Assembly (NCBI GenBank): GCA_001566295.1
Contig: KQ964293.1
Span: 1-42,314, forward strand
Source of the DNA: Microdochium bolleyi
Lineage: Eukaryota > Ascomycota > Sordariomycetes > Xylariales > Microdochiaceae
Direction: 5' to 3'
DNA length: 42,314 bases
Part shown: positions 19,301 through 28,725 of the stretch, one piece after another
How the letters are laid out: each line of letters opens with the position of its first letter
Numbering within the stretch: position 1 is the stretch's first letter
Position numbers and translations under genes: made by a program
The notes under the pieces: model-generated
Seen by the model: only the letters and a program-made list of their open reading frames with translations
Told to the model about the DNA's origin: nothing
The model's database searches: none

Positions 19301-19420
19301 CAAAACAGACAGATTACTACCAGAATAGACCTAATATTGTCTAAACAGACTCAGTACTACATGAACAGTCACGCTACTACCAGAACAGACACAAGTGCTA
19401 CCAGAACAGGCACACTACTA
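19301..19420. repeat. 20-bp tandem array, six diverged units
   Basis: Units in 20-bp register share CAGAACAGAC followed by a CAGTACTAC-like half (for example 19301 CAAAACAGACAGATTACTAC and 19341 CTAAACAGACTCAGTACTAC); the last unit has a 1-bp slip. It lies 196-315 bp upstream of the PHD-finger start codon. The 10-bp half-unit resembles the ACAGGACCAG family. Confidence 0.75.
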
Positions 19421-19429
19421 CTCGCCCAG

Positions 19430-20740
19430 CAAAACGGGACGTGTGGGGTTCAGCAGCGTTATGCGACAAGCCCGAGACTAGACCAAAAGGGCAAAACCCC
19501 AAAGTTGGGGGGCACCAGACTGCGACAGCATTACCACCCATGTCGGTGAAACACGTGCGCGATCCGTGGCGAGCGGATTATGGCGCCATTCTGCCCTGCT
19601 CATAGCGTTGAAAAATTAGCCAATCGTAGATCTGCTTCCGCTGCGCTGGACGCCGGGTCATGACAGGGGCAGCTCACTGGTGTGCGCTTCCACCGCTCTC
19701 TATGCGGCAAATTTTCGGTATATGCTCGACACTATCTAGTCTTTGGCCTGTATCCACTTCGGCTCGGGCGAGTTAGTGAAATACCGCACCGAACAACTGC
19801 TACCACCCGGCTTCGATATGTGGAGTCCGAAGCATCCCAGTGCATATCTGCAAAGGTTCAAAGTCTCAGGCTTACGACTGGTTCCAGCCTTCTCTGTTAT
19901 AACATCGTCCGCTTCGTTTAGCAAAATCTGCCTGAAAGCTACAGCTTTTTCATCGGAACCCCGTCTTTTATTTGAAAAGCCTGCCCATTTGCTTGGGCGC
20001 GTGCGCCCGAGGCGCTAGTTACCGGTATCCTTGTAGGCCAAGAACAAGTCCCATATTAGCCCAGTGGGGCCCTTGTCCCAGCTAAGCATAGTCTCCTCCG
20101 TAGACATGGCTTCTATCAGTGCCAAGGTTCTGTGGAGTTTCCTGTGTATGCTGCTGAGCACACTAACAAGGATTGAAGCCAGGATACCGGAACATCAAAA
20201 TACGACCAACACACAGAACCCTGTAACGCGCTGGAATCGGAAGGCGGCGTTGGAAACCCCGTTATGAGGATCCAATGTCCGTCAGTCGGAGTGGCTCCTG
20301 AAGTAGGAAACGAGCACCGAAAAGGGTCCGCGAATCACCGCTGAGATCACAATAGCATGCTGAATCTTCCATTCGGGCTAAGGACCTTCCTTGCGTCCTC
20401 CGAGCGCGCACAGCTATGGAACAGCCCCCTATATCCTAGCAGGGAGAGTCGGACGAACCGTGATACAGCGGCCCTCGTCCAAAAAAAAGCGTTGAAATCT
20501 TCTTCATTATCCGCAGGCAGCACAAAGGATTGCTGCAAGCCGAGATGTTGGAAAGCAGAGACCTCTTGGCAGGTAGAAAAGTCCTGGGAGAGAGAGAGAT
20601 CAACAAGCGACAAATTCGTAGGCGAGGTGTCGGCGGTATAGGCGTACTCTGGATAGTACATGTGAAGCGCACTATGGCTGGGTCCTGGGACTTCCAGTGT
20701 CGCTCGGGCCTGATCTGGTTGCCGGTCCGGATTGGGGCGG
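19430..20740. other. GC-rich intergenic block, no supported gene
   Basis: The part 19430-19690 is GC- and CpG-rich, like the block beyond the forkhead array. Frames on both strands at 19736-20018 and 20347-20672 overlap and lack domains. A perfect short palindrome GGGCGCGTGCGCCC lies near 19995. Confidence 0.35.
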
Positions 20741-20747
20741 AGTATCC

Positions 20748-21172
20748 TTAGGGTATGTCCGATCCAGAAACCCCCCGCACACCCATGAATATGCTCCCAT
20801 TGATCGATAGGCTTGTGGTACTCGAAACACTACCGTACTAGTCGTAAATAAGATGATTCCAGCTGCGATATGGATGGGGGAACATACAGATGCCTTAGTC
20901 AAGTGATCGCTCAGCCGACGACGCCAGGCTTTTTCACTTATACTGATAGTGAGGTGTTGCTTGAACCATTTCGCGATATTCTCGTATGCTACTAGCTGAG
21001 AACCTTCCCGCTCTTGGGTCAAGGAGGTCCCGATCTCGCTCACCGCCCATTCTGCCATTATGGGCAAATTGAACGTCAGGTTGGTCTTCTTGTGGGTTAG
21101 CACAAGTTGCTTTTTGGAGGAGCTAGTGGCTGTGGCCCCTTGCTGGGTCTTAGTGGCTCCGGATGGTGGCAT
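20748..21172 (-). CDS. Small unrecognised protein, probable intron
   Basis: ATG 21172 opens a frame with a Thr/Ser/Gln-rich start and a helical middle (for example YENIAKWFKQHLTISISEKA). A GTATGT donor follows AAGGCATCT; removing a 50-bp GT-AG intron (20887-20838) gives a 124-residue protein ending at 20748. Without splicing the frame runs to 20672 (166 residues) with a less regular tail. The middle contains a short Trp/Arg-rich helix (WRRRLSDHL). No domain, signal peptide or membrane segment recognised. The intron call rests on donor and frame only, with no strong branch site. Confidence 0.4.
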
Positions 21173-22776
21173 CTTGGGTCTCCGACTCGACCTGCTCTGG
21201 CGACTTTATTGTTTCATTATGAGAACCAAACAAACATATTCCAGCGCGCAACCAAAACTTATATGAATTCGATGGATCGATCTCTGCAATTGTGATGACG
21301 AAAAAAACAGTTCTGGGACATGGGCGTACCAGACTGTCGGGACGAGTGAAGAACCAACTGCATAGGTACGACATGGGATCGAGCATGGCTACTGTTGTTT
21401 GATCCTGAGGTGGATACAAACAATGTTGGCGGGTAGTGGAGGAGCACGAATCGGAGCGCAACCTCCATTTGTCATGGTTGGTTCACCAGTGTCGTCGCAA
21501 AATTGACATGTTCCTATTGATACAGAGATATATGTATGTAGTTGCATGGACCTCAGTATTCGATAAAGGGCGATAAGCAGTCATAATCAGACTAGTAAAT
21601 CATGATGGACTTTGTTGCCTTTGTTCGTGCGCCCAACGTCTGCGGTGTCGGCGCAAATGCATTGACCTTTCGCTGCCCGTGGACCTCGGCACTCACGTGA
21701 CCATTGCGTCATGCGGCCAGGGTGCAATCCGACATACCCCCAACGTTCATCCTCCTACAAAGAATCCCTGCTGTCTCCCTGGGGTTGTTTGACATGTTTG
21801 TTTTCGGCAGGCACATCTACAAGCAGCGCAGGTGCGGGACTCGCTGCCGCGGCGGCACGTTGAGCGGCATCGGACAGGTGGAAGAGTTTCCGCGCCAAAA
21901 CCGGTCACGTAGACCCCACCATGGACTGTCAGGGATATTCTCCGCCCACGCGAAATGGGCCCCGCTAGGATCCGGCCCCCCGGACCTTAACTGAACGGAG
22001 CTATGCGGACGAACATGTGCACTGCCCGGACAAACACCTGATCGTCCAAAGGCCCACTTGGAGCGGAGCGTGCGGCATATTCCGTAGAAAGGACCACAGG
22101 AGATCACCTGGTCCCTACACGCCTAAGCGTGAATTAAGCAGTACGGAGTATTGGCTCTGCTAGACGTACAAATCTCTACAATTGTGGAGAGCTCTCTCGG
22201 TCTGCAAGTCTTCACAAGGCTAGGCAAGAGTTCTGACCAGGCTTGCGGTCTCAATTGATCCAGTCAATCCGGCCTGTTATCTTTGGAAAAGTTTCCGCAC
22301 CAAGCCAGACCCTGGCGTGGTCGAGTCATTCGCAAGCCACGTTAAACCATGGCGTCCAGGAGGCGTCCTTGGCGCTGGTACAAAACTGTGACCGCTAGAT
22401 TGTAAGTCCTGAATTCAATACACGTGGGTCTGCCAACATGCATAGTCCGGATTACGCAATGCGGTATTACAGGCTGGGTAGTGCGTGACGACCAATCGAC
22501 AGGCACATAGCAATGTAGCAAGTGCGAGGGGATATTTGCTGGCTCACTTGGCTCGAACGATGCGATCGATCTATGGACCGGCAGGTTTTCAAGCAATATG
22601 TTCTTCCATGTGTCGGCCTTGCTCTTATAATATTTAATCTGGCTCTACTTTCGATGCGTATTTGCACGCTCACTCTTCCCGGTGTGGCGGACCAGGTCCA
22701 GGAGTTCTTTCTCAGTGGCAAACTCCCGTGCAAGCTTAGGATTAGTGATCCATCTTAAAGCTCCTAATCTGCCAGT
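21173..22776. other. Intergenic, no supported gene
   Basis: Open frames on both strands (21150-21470, 21704-22107, 22342-22758) overlap, and most start without ATG. The stretch 21640-22110 is GC-rich. I see no domain, repeat or RNA gene. Confidence 0.35.
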
Positions 22777-23380
22777 CTAATCATCGTATACGAGGTGGTT
22801 GCGAGACTCACGACCGCTGTCCCTGCGCTGCGGCGGAGGCGCATCGATGTAGCCCCGCCCGAGTCTTGAAAAGTGGTGATCCTGATAGTGGGAACGGCCT
22901 CGATGATGTCCATAACCCCTCGGGTAGTGTGGCCATGTACCTCTTCCGTGATAAGGTCTTCCATATGGCTTGAAGGAGTAGTCCCTCCATCTCGGAACAA
23001 AGTTCTCGCGGCGGTCAAAGCTTTCGCGACGCTGTGGAACGCTCCCGGCATCACTGACTAAGCTGCCCGTGTCCTTCGGGGTTGTTTCTCTCAGCTGGCG
23101 TTCGTCCTCCCCTGTCGGGGTCTCCGGCTCTGGTGGGTCGGAATAACGGGACTGCGAGACGACCGATTCTTCCCGCTCAGAACGCTCTCGCTGTATAATC
23201 TCGTCGCTGCGGTTCACTGGCTCCGCTGTCCCATGTAGAAAGATTTGCTTGCCTATTGTATTATTCAGTAGCTACCCGAACAATCTTATGCGTTTGAGTG
23301 TCAGGTTATCAATAACCAATCTTACACGTGGAGCAAAGCGAGTTGATTGGTGCGTCTACGCGGCCTGTTGGTACCTCCAT
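22777..23380 (-). CDS. CxxC plus Arg/Gly/Tyr-rich protein, one intron
   Basis: The long frame 23217-22777 has no ATG of its own. A short first exon (23380-23326, starting MEVPTGRVDAPINSLCST) joins it through a 73-bp intron (23325-23253) with GTAAGA donor, TACTGAAT branch-like site and CAATAG acceptor, giving 176 residues. The junction creates a CSTCKQIF motif, a CxxC-x3-F pattern like short N-terminal zinc motifs in fungal regulatory proteins. The C-terminal half is a low-complexity RG/Tyr/His-rich tail (GRPYHGRGTWPHYPRGYGHH, then more RG and DR pairs), typical of RNA-binding or condensate-forming proteins. A CAGAC-rich repeat cluster lies 189-330 bp upstream. Function inferred only as nucleic-acid associated. 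Confidence 0.6.
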
Positions 23381-23568
23381 TTTGTGTCTTTCTTAGCTGC
23401 TTTAGTATGCCGGCGTTGGCATAGTCCGTTGGCAGGCGCTGAGCCGTTCCGCTAATAACAACCACCAAACCACGGAGCAGTAGCATCTATATAACACAAA
23501 CGATGCATAGCTCTTACCTAACAGATGCCCAAATATTGCAAGCACTACTAGATACAATCGCAGCATCC

Positions 23569-23710
23569 CAAACATACCCGAACAGACTCAGCAAAACCAT
23601 GTCAAATAGTATAGGACATAACCGAAGTATCAAACATACCCGATCAGACTCGGCCATGACCAGACCCATGAGACCCGCTTAACTCTTTCAGACTCTTTCA
23701 GACACAGTAG
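23569..23710. repeat. Degenerate CAGAC-rich repeat cluster
   Basis: A 21-base segment beginning CAAACATACCCG and ending CAGACTC occurs twice, at 23569 and 23631, with one mismatch and 62-bp spacing. Further CAGACTC/CAGACCC/CAGACAC copies follow to 23705, including two exact GACTCTTTCA-type decamers. It sits 189-326 bp upstream of the CxxC/RG-rich gene. Confidence 0.6.
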
Positions 23711-23975
23711 GTGCAGTAGACACGAACACTCTCACATGTCCTGACAGTTCACCTCTGGCGATCGATCCAGCGTGAATTGTTCAGGTCAGACTGTGATAAA
23801 GTTGTTATCAAAAGGCCCCAGGACTACCAGCTTGCTACCTTCTGATATCGTCCGAAGTGCATAAGCAATGATTTTAATGCTAGGAGTATTTAGACTTCTC
23901 TATATCTCGTATCAACCGCCCATCAAGATAACGGATTTTTAAGCTCACAGTGTCACAAGACAATCCACAGCTATA

Positions 23976-24860
23976 ATGCACAGAAGACAAAAGTTGGCTA
24001 TTATGTCCCTGACCATACTCTTCAACGCTCTACAAGTATACTCTCAACCTTCAGCCTCATGTCTTAATAATGTCCAGTACACCTTAGGTCTGTGCTGTAT
24101 ACCTGATCGGCCTTGCCCGTACACAAGTGAAGCCACGGCTCCTCTCATCACAAGTACAATTACAATTTCAGCTTGCACCACCTCCGTGACGGTTCTTGTT
24201 CCCGCACCAAGTACACTGAGCGAGCCTACAAGGACGTACAGTGCGTCAATCCCAACGACACCGGGGGCTTCAAGTAGCGAGTCTAACGTCACCGAGGCTC
24301 AAACACTACCTGTTTCTTCTACCAGGTCTCCTGACACTAGCCCTCTTACATCAGCAGAAGATAGTTCGGTAAATCCACCGCCATCCGAGTCATCGGATAC
24401 TGCTCCAAGCGCTCCACGTACCTGCAGACTACATATTCTTGAGTCTAGAGCATCCACACCAAGGGATCCCGTTACAGTCAAGTATACTCTAACTGCCGAT
24501 GGGAGACCGTTGGTGAACAGCTTATTCACGGAGGCGTGGGGTGGAGAACATACGGTAGCGACGGCTGCTTCAGGGTTGCTCAGTCCGTTGCGTATTAAAT
24601 TGTCTCAAGCAGTAGGGCCAGAAGTTCCAGAACCCGAGTGCGATCTCCCTGGCGGCTACCACGCCCCACTGAGAAAACGGTGCCCACATCTATGGACGAA
24701 CTACCTTGTCGAGTTTCAGTATGGCGACCTCATTTGGGATAGCAGATACAAGGAAAGTCCTCTTACCCTACCATACTGCGAGGTTGGTGGGTGGGGCGGT
24801 AGTCTGAGTGGAACTTTCATCTATAGTCGAGTGATGGACTGTGAATTTATATGTCGATAA
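23976..24860 (+). CDS. Secreted Cys-containing protein with Ser/Thr-rich linker
   Basis: ATG 23976 gives 294 residues. An N-terminal signal peptide is clear (basic MHRRQK, then MSLTILFNALQVYSQ). A short Cys cluster follows (Cys 29, 40, 41, 47), then residues 52-148 form a Ser/Thr/Pro-rich, probably O-glycosylated linker. The C-terminal domain (150-294) has six cysteines (150, 222, 236, 268, 289, 293) and beta-rich, aromatic sequence such as WTNYLVEFQYGDLIWDSRY and GGWGGSLSGTFIYS. I do not recognise this domain. The layout (signal, Cys cluster, mucin-like spacer, compact Cys-paired domain) suits a cell-wall or host-facing secreted protein. It has no GPI-type hydrophobic tail. No intron is needed. 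Confidence 0.65.
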   Translation: MHRRQKLAIMSLTILFNALQVYSQPSASCLNNVQYTLGLCCIPDRPCPYTSEATAPLITSTITISACTTSVTVLVPAPSTLSEPTRTYSASIPTTPGASSSESNVTEAQTLPVSSTRSPDTSPLTSAEDSSVNPPPSESSDTAPSAPRTCRLHILESRASTPRDPVTVKYTLTADGRPLVNSLFTEAWGGEHTVATAASGLLSPLRIKLSQAVGPEVPEPECDLPGGYHAPLRKRCPHLWTNYLVEFQYGDLIWDSRYKESPLTLPYCEVGGWGGSLSGTFIYSRVMDCEFICR

Positions 24861-25090
24861 GCCTTAGTCTTGTTGTCTCCCATTTACCGCTCTCGATTAC
24901 TTCTGCAGATAGAATCCACGATAAGAACTTACACCTGTCTCTCCGGCACGGGAAGATATTACTGAGGTTTGATGCCATCCCTAGAATTTGATAGTTTTAT
25001 CAGTTTCACTTCGTAATAACGAGTATTGAAAACTATTGTGCCTACTCAATCTGCGTAAGGGCCTGAATGAGCGACTGGGTATCTATGATT
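24861..25090. other. Intergenic
   Basis: AT-rich 3' flank of the secreted-protein gene leading into the 10-bp array; nothing else seen. Confidence 0.4.
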
Positions 25091-25340
25091 CGACCCAAGG
25101 CGACCGAACACGGCTCCACACGACCGGACATGACCCCACGCGAACCCACACGAACCCACACGACGGCACACGACCCAACACGACCAGACACGACCAGACA
25201 CGACCCAACACGACCCCACACGACCGCGCATGACTCCACACGACCGGACATGACGCCACACGAACCCACGCGACCCAACACGACCCAACGTGACCCAGCA
25301 CGACCAAGCACGACCGGACACGACCGGACACGACCTCGAG
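25091..25340. repeat. 10-bp tandem array, about 25 units, consensus CGACCNNACA
   Basis: About 25 decamers keep strict 10-bp register with no insertions. CGACC and ACA are conserved and the two middle bases vary. Because 10 is not a multiple of 3, all frames encode similar 10-residue repeats and stay open; this is not evidence of coding. In rotated form the unit ACACGACCAG differs from the 13011-13100 unit by one base. It lies 310-560 bp upstream of the start at 25650. Confidence 0.92.
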
Positions 25341-25649
25341 AGATATAAACAGCTGTGTAGACACCTAGACAGGTGTAAGTAGGCTGAGAGAACTAATCAG
25401 ATATGTTGAAAGTCCCGATTGGATGTTTCTTATAGCAAACTTGGAATTGTCTAGACTTCGAACCCTATCGCCTGAGACGTTACTTCCAAAGCCTTTTTTA
25501 TACGAAACCACACTATTCAAGTCCTAGGTAGTCTCGGTCAGCGGCAAACACAGCTACTAGTAAGGCGATGTACCTCTACCTCCGTATTTGTAGCTATTAC
25601 ACCTTCTATCATAACCTAGCTGTATCAGTCTAACCTTACTTTTAGATTA
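25341..25649. other. Intergenic leader region
   Basis: Short stretch between the decamer array and the next start codon; no further structure seen. Confidence 0.4.
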
Positions 25650-26306
25650 ATGGCCCATTCTCCCGGCAAACGCTCCCGCGCGACACGTTCCCTAGATCCT
25701 GCTGCTGAGGAAGAGATCGTAGTTAATACTGATTTCTTAATAAAGGCCACTGAAAGCTTAGATAGGGACAAAAGTACTCGTCAGCCTCAGAAGGTTAGAC
25801 GCCAGCGTAATGCGCAGAGAGCTCTTGCGAAGGGCACCAGCCCCCCCAAAGGAGAGGGTAGCCATACTACACATCTAGCACTAGGGGCAAGCCCCCAGGG
25901 CCCAATTCAAGCAAGCCGCCGCCTTGCTAACAACACAGAACTCACGTACCCTACCACAGGCCAGTCCATACCTGAACAATGGTACGAATGGCAACGAAAA
26001 CCAAGCGGGCAGCTCCAGCAAGGTTGTGGGGGAGACAGCTCCAGTTCAATGGTACAAAGTACAATACCCGAAAGTCACGCTACCGAGGAGCGCTTAAGAA
26101 GGAATGGGTCAATTTGTGTTGGTCTTTCGGAAGCGATTACCAATCACAGCATCAGACACGGTGACATTGAATACCGGAGAGATTGCCAAGGACTATTTCC
26201 TGGACACTGGACCAATGTATCCGAAGACGATGGATATCGGATAACTAGAGTCCTTGTTAAAGTTCCGACGTGGGAACTGTCCACCTCTCATCCCCGTAAA
26301 CAATAA
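25650..26306 (+). CDS. Basic, probably disordered protein, unknown
   Basis: ATG 25650 gives 218 residues. The first 75 are strongly basic and polar (for example KVRRQRNAQRALAKG), suggesting nuclear or nucleic-acid contact. The middle is Gln/Ser/Gly-rich, and the end is more mixed, with YRITRVLVKVPTWEL. No signal peptide, membrane segment or domain is recognised. A second frame overlaps at 25979-26164 on the same strand, and there is no way to choose an intron between them. A long decamer array lies 310-560 bp upstream. It could also be a decayed fragment. Confidence 0.4.
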   Translation: MAHSPGKRSRATRSLDPAAEEEIVVNTDFLIKATESLDRDKSTRQPQKVRRQRNAQRALAKGTSPPKGEGSHTTHLALGASPQGPIQASRRLANNTELTYPTTGQSIPEQWYEWQRKPSGQLQQGCGGDSSSSMVQSTIPESHATEERLRRNGSICVGLSEAITNHSIRHGDIEYRRDCQGLFPGHWTNVSEDDGYRITRVLVKVPTWELSTSHPRKQ

Positions 26307-28725
26307 GGAAAATAAAACTTAATGTTTGTACGTACGGGTTCCTGTAACGTAGCATTGCTCGCGGGTTCCTGGTGCATAGGCAACTAGCATTAGCGGGCCC
26401 AGTATTCGGACCAGAATAGCTTTAATTGGCTAAGCCCGCTATGTTTACACACACGTGCACGTAGCTCTTGACAGTATGCTATTGAACTTCTCCAGTAAAA
26501 GTTTGTGGTAAGTAAAGGCTCGACTGGGAGTTTGTCTAGGTTGGGGTAATGACCTGAACTAACGTGGGATTTTTAGCTTACGAGGCTAGACAAATAAGGC
26601 TGTAGCAGCAGGATAATAAACAAAGCAGACCTATAAGACACTGTACCCCGTAGTCTCGACGCGGGCAAGGCCAAGTCGCCCAGACGAAGCCTTGCTGTGC
26701 AAAAGTCTACTGAAATACTCTTAATAGACTGCGGTCGGCGAAATCCTACTGTGGGTATCCCTATTATTAAGTAGTCCTTAACTCACTCTAACAATAGCGT
26801 ACAGTCTCCATAGCCATCTAGATATAAATCCTACTGATAACAGGGCTCTTCTAGTATAAGTGAGATAACGTAAGGTGGGTTGATATCCGGTGGCTTTTTG
26901 CTGTAGCCACGAGTGATTGCAAGTCCGGATCGGTTGTACTTCCGTCAAAACTGCATGCCCGCGCGAGAGTGGTGACTCGTCTAGAAAACATCGGCCTTGA
27001 TAAAAGTGAATACTAGCTTACGGGTTGGTTTGACAATATATTTACGATAAGCTAGTAGAATATTGCTTAAAGTGAATGTTATGGCCAATCTGCGACAGTT
27101 GTGCCTTGTTATAGTAGACATGTGAAAGAATCTCCTCATCTGCCGGACCCATGGAACTTACGTTCGAGAGCTGGTCTATCGTGGTTGCAAAAAGCCTCTA
27201 GGTCCAACTGCCCTGTCTCGAACCAATCAGAAGAAAGACAGAACTCTATCAAATTTAACTCAAGAGGTGATTTCGACCATGTAGAGATGTTACATCTGTG
27301 AGTATATATAGTAGTATTGAATAATCATCAGGTGGCCTGATAGGTTTCCCTGCCCTCGATTGACTCGTAAATCTTTATAAGTCCAGGGACGAAGTTGATA
27401 TCTAAGCCCCGTTATCTTGTTCCCACTTGTACTCCTCTGCTATAGCTTTAGGAACATGCCAGAGAGCGTAAATACAAAGCGTGATTGTGAGCAGACTCTG
27501 TGAGATCTCGCCAATAGAGTTAGGGTCGGGCATTGTAACGCTTCGTTGAATCTATACTTCAGGTAAATACACTCAAGAGCGTCGTTACCTTGAAAGCCAC
27601 AAACACCTGAGCATTACTAACTATCTATACAGCTGTTAGTTAGAGCCAGGGTTGCAGATATCCGCCGATCGACGGAAGTTTCTCTGACAAAGCTCGATGT
27701 AATAATCTCTGGACACTTAACTTATGCAATAATAACAACAACTCTGTAGGTGCGTACGCTTATCTATCGTCAATCGTGTCTCCGGACTACTCGAAGTAAG
27801 AGTGTTATGCAACTGGTATTATATGAGAGATAATGAAGTTAATTTCTAAGGTTGGGTTATGTAGTAATTGAAAGGTGGAGCAGGATTATGAAAGTTACTA
27901 TTTGATAACTTAAATTGGAAAGCAGTCCCTTGATCTAATATCTGTGCGAGGTGAGATAGTAAACGCTAATTCTACAGGACTTTTAGTCGCTTTACACTGT
28001 GATAAATCTCAATGTATGACGTTAGCCTAAATTAGGCTCACTTAACGGGCATAGACCGCTGCTCAGCTCTTAGATTAACAATTGTGGCGCAAGTGCTGGA
28101 CGTTCATCAGAGATTCCTTGAGGTGCAGCTAATTGTGTTGAAAACGAAATTTGGTAACATATGGTGACCATTTCGTAGTGGGTAATTTCAGTTTCAACAA
28201 AGATTAAGAACATGTGGCAGTGGCTGGTCTTGACGTGTTTGCCAACACTCAACCAAGATCAAGGCTGACTTCGTAAGCTATATCCGAATGGTATGTTAGG
28301 TAGCGTCGCAAAACGCCCTTGGGCGTACACGTCTATTATAATACGAATGTGGGTAACGGAATGTTTCGCTGGTATGGCGCTTAGTACCTCCGGAACTTGG
28401 TCATTTCACTAGCTTGTGTTGAACTAAATCTTTATTAACTTATCAGCTGATTATATAGTACTGAAAGTCAACCTGCACCTCCATATGAATTAGTACACCA
28501 TTGGTAAGACCACGATAGTTTCTATCATGGACTGGAAACTCGTTACACAGCTCATAAAGTAAAGGGAATATTCTAGCTTCGACAACGCCTAGAGGATTGC
28601 TGATAAGGAGCCTGACCACTTAACAGCATCTCTACTGTACTATTTTACTGAAAAATACAGCTTCATACATACATTGCAGCATAAGGGCAACTACTATGTC
28701 AGCCTATTGCTGAATAGATCTTACA
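26307..28725. other. 2.4 kb without a recognisable gene
   Basis: Only short frames (such as 27101-27301 plus and 28070-28252 minus) occur, none convincing. Small structures: two copies of GGGTTCCTG followed by TAGCATT near 26336-26393; an inverted pair TACTAGCTTA/TAAGCTAGTA at about 27012-27056; a palindrome AGCCTAAATTAGGCT near 28023; hairpins near 28313 (ACGCCCTTGGGCGT) and 28510-28530. These may be remnants of old repeats. Confidence 0.45.

Noticed and set aside
25036..25364. Long open frames in five of six frames, encoding repetitive Thr/His/Arg/Pro or Val/Gly/Ser/Arg proteins
   Set aside because: They result from the stop-free 10-bp tandem array, which reads similarly in every frame; there is no independent coding evidence.
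28023..28037. AGCCTAAATTAGGCT palindrome as telomere-like repeat
   Set aside because: It is a single copy, not TTAGGG, and not in an array.
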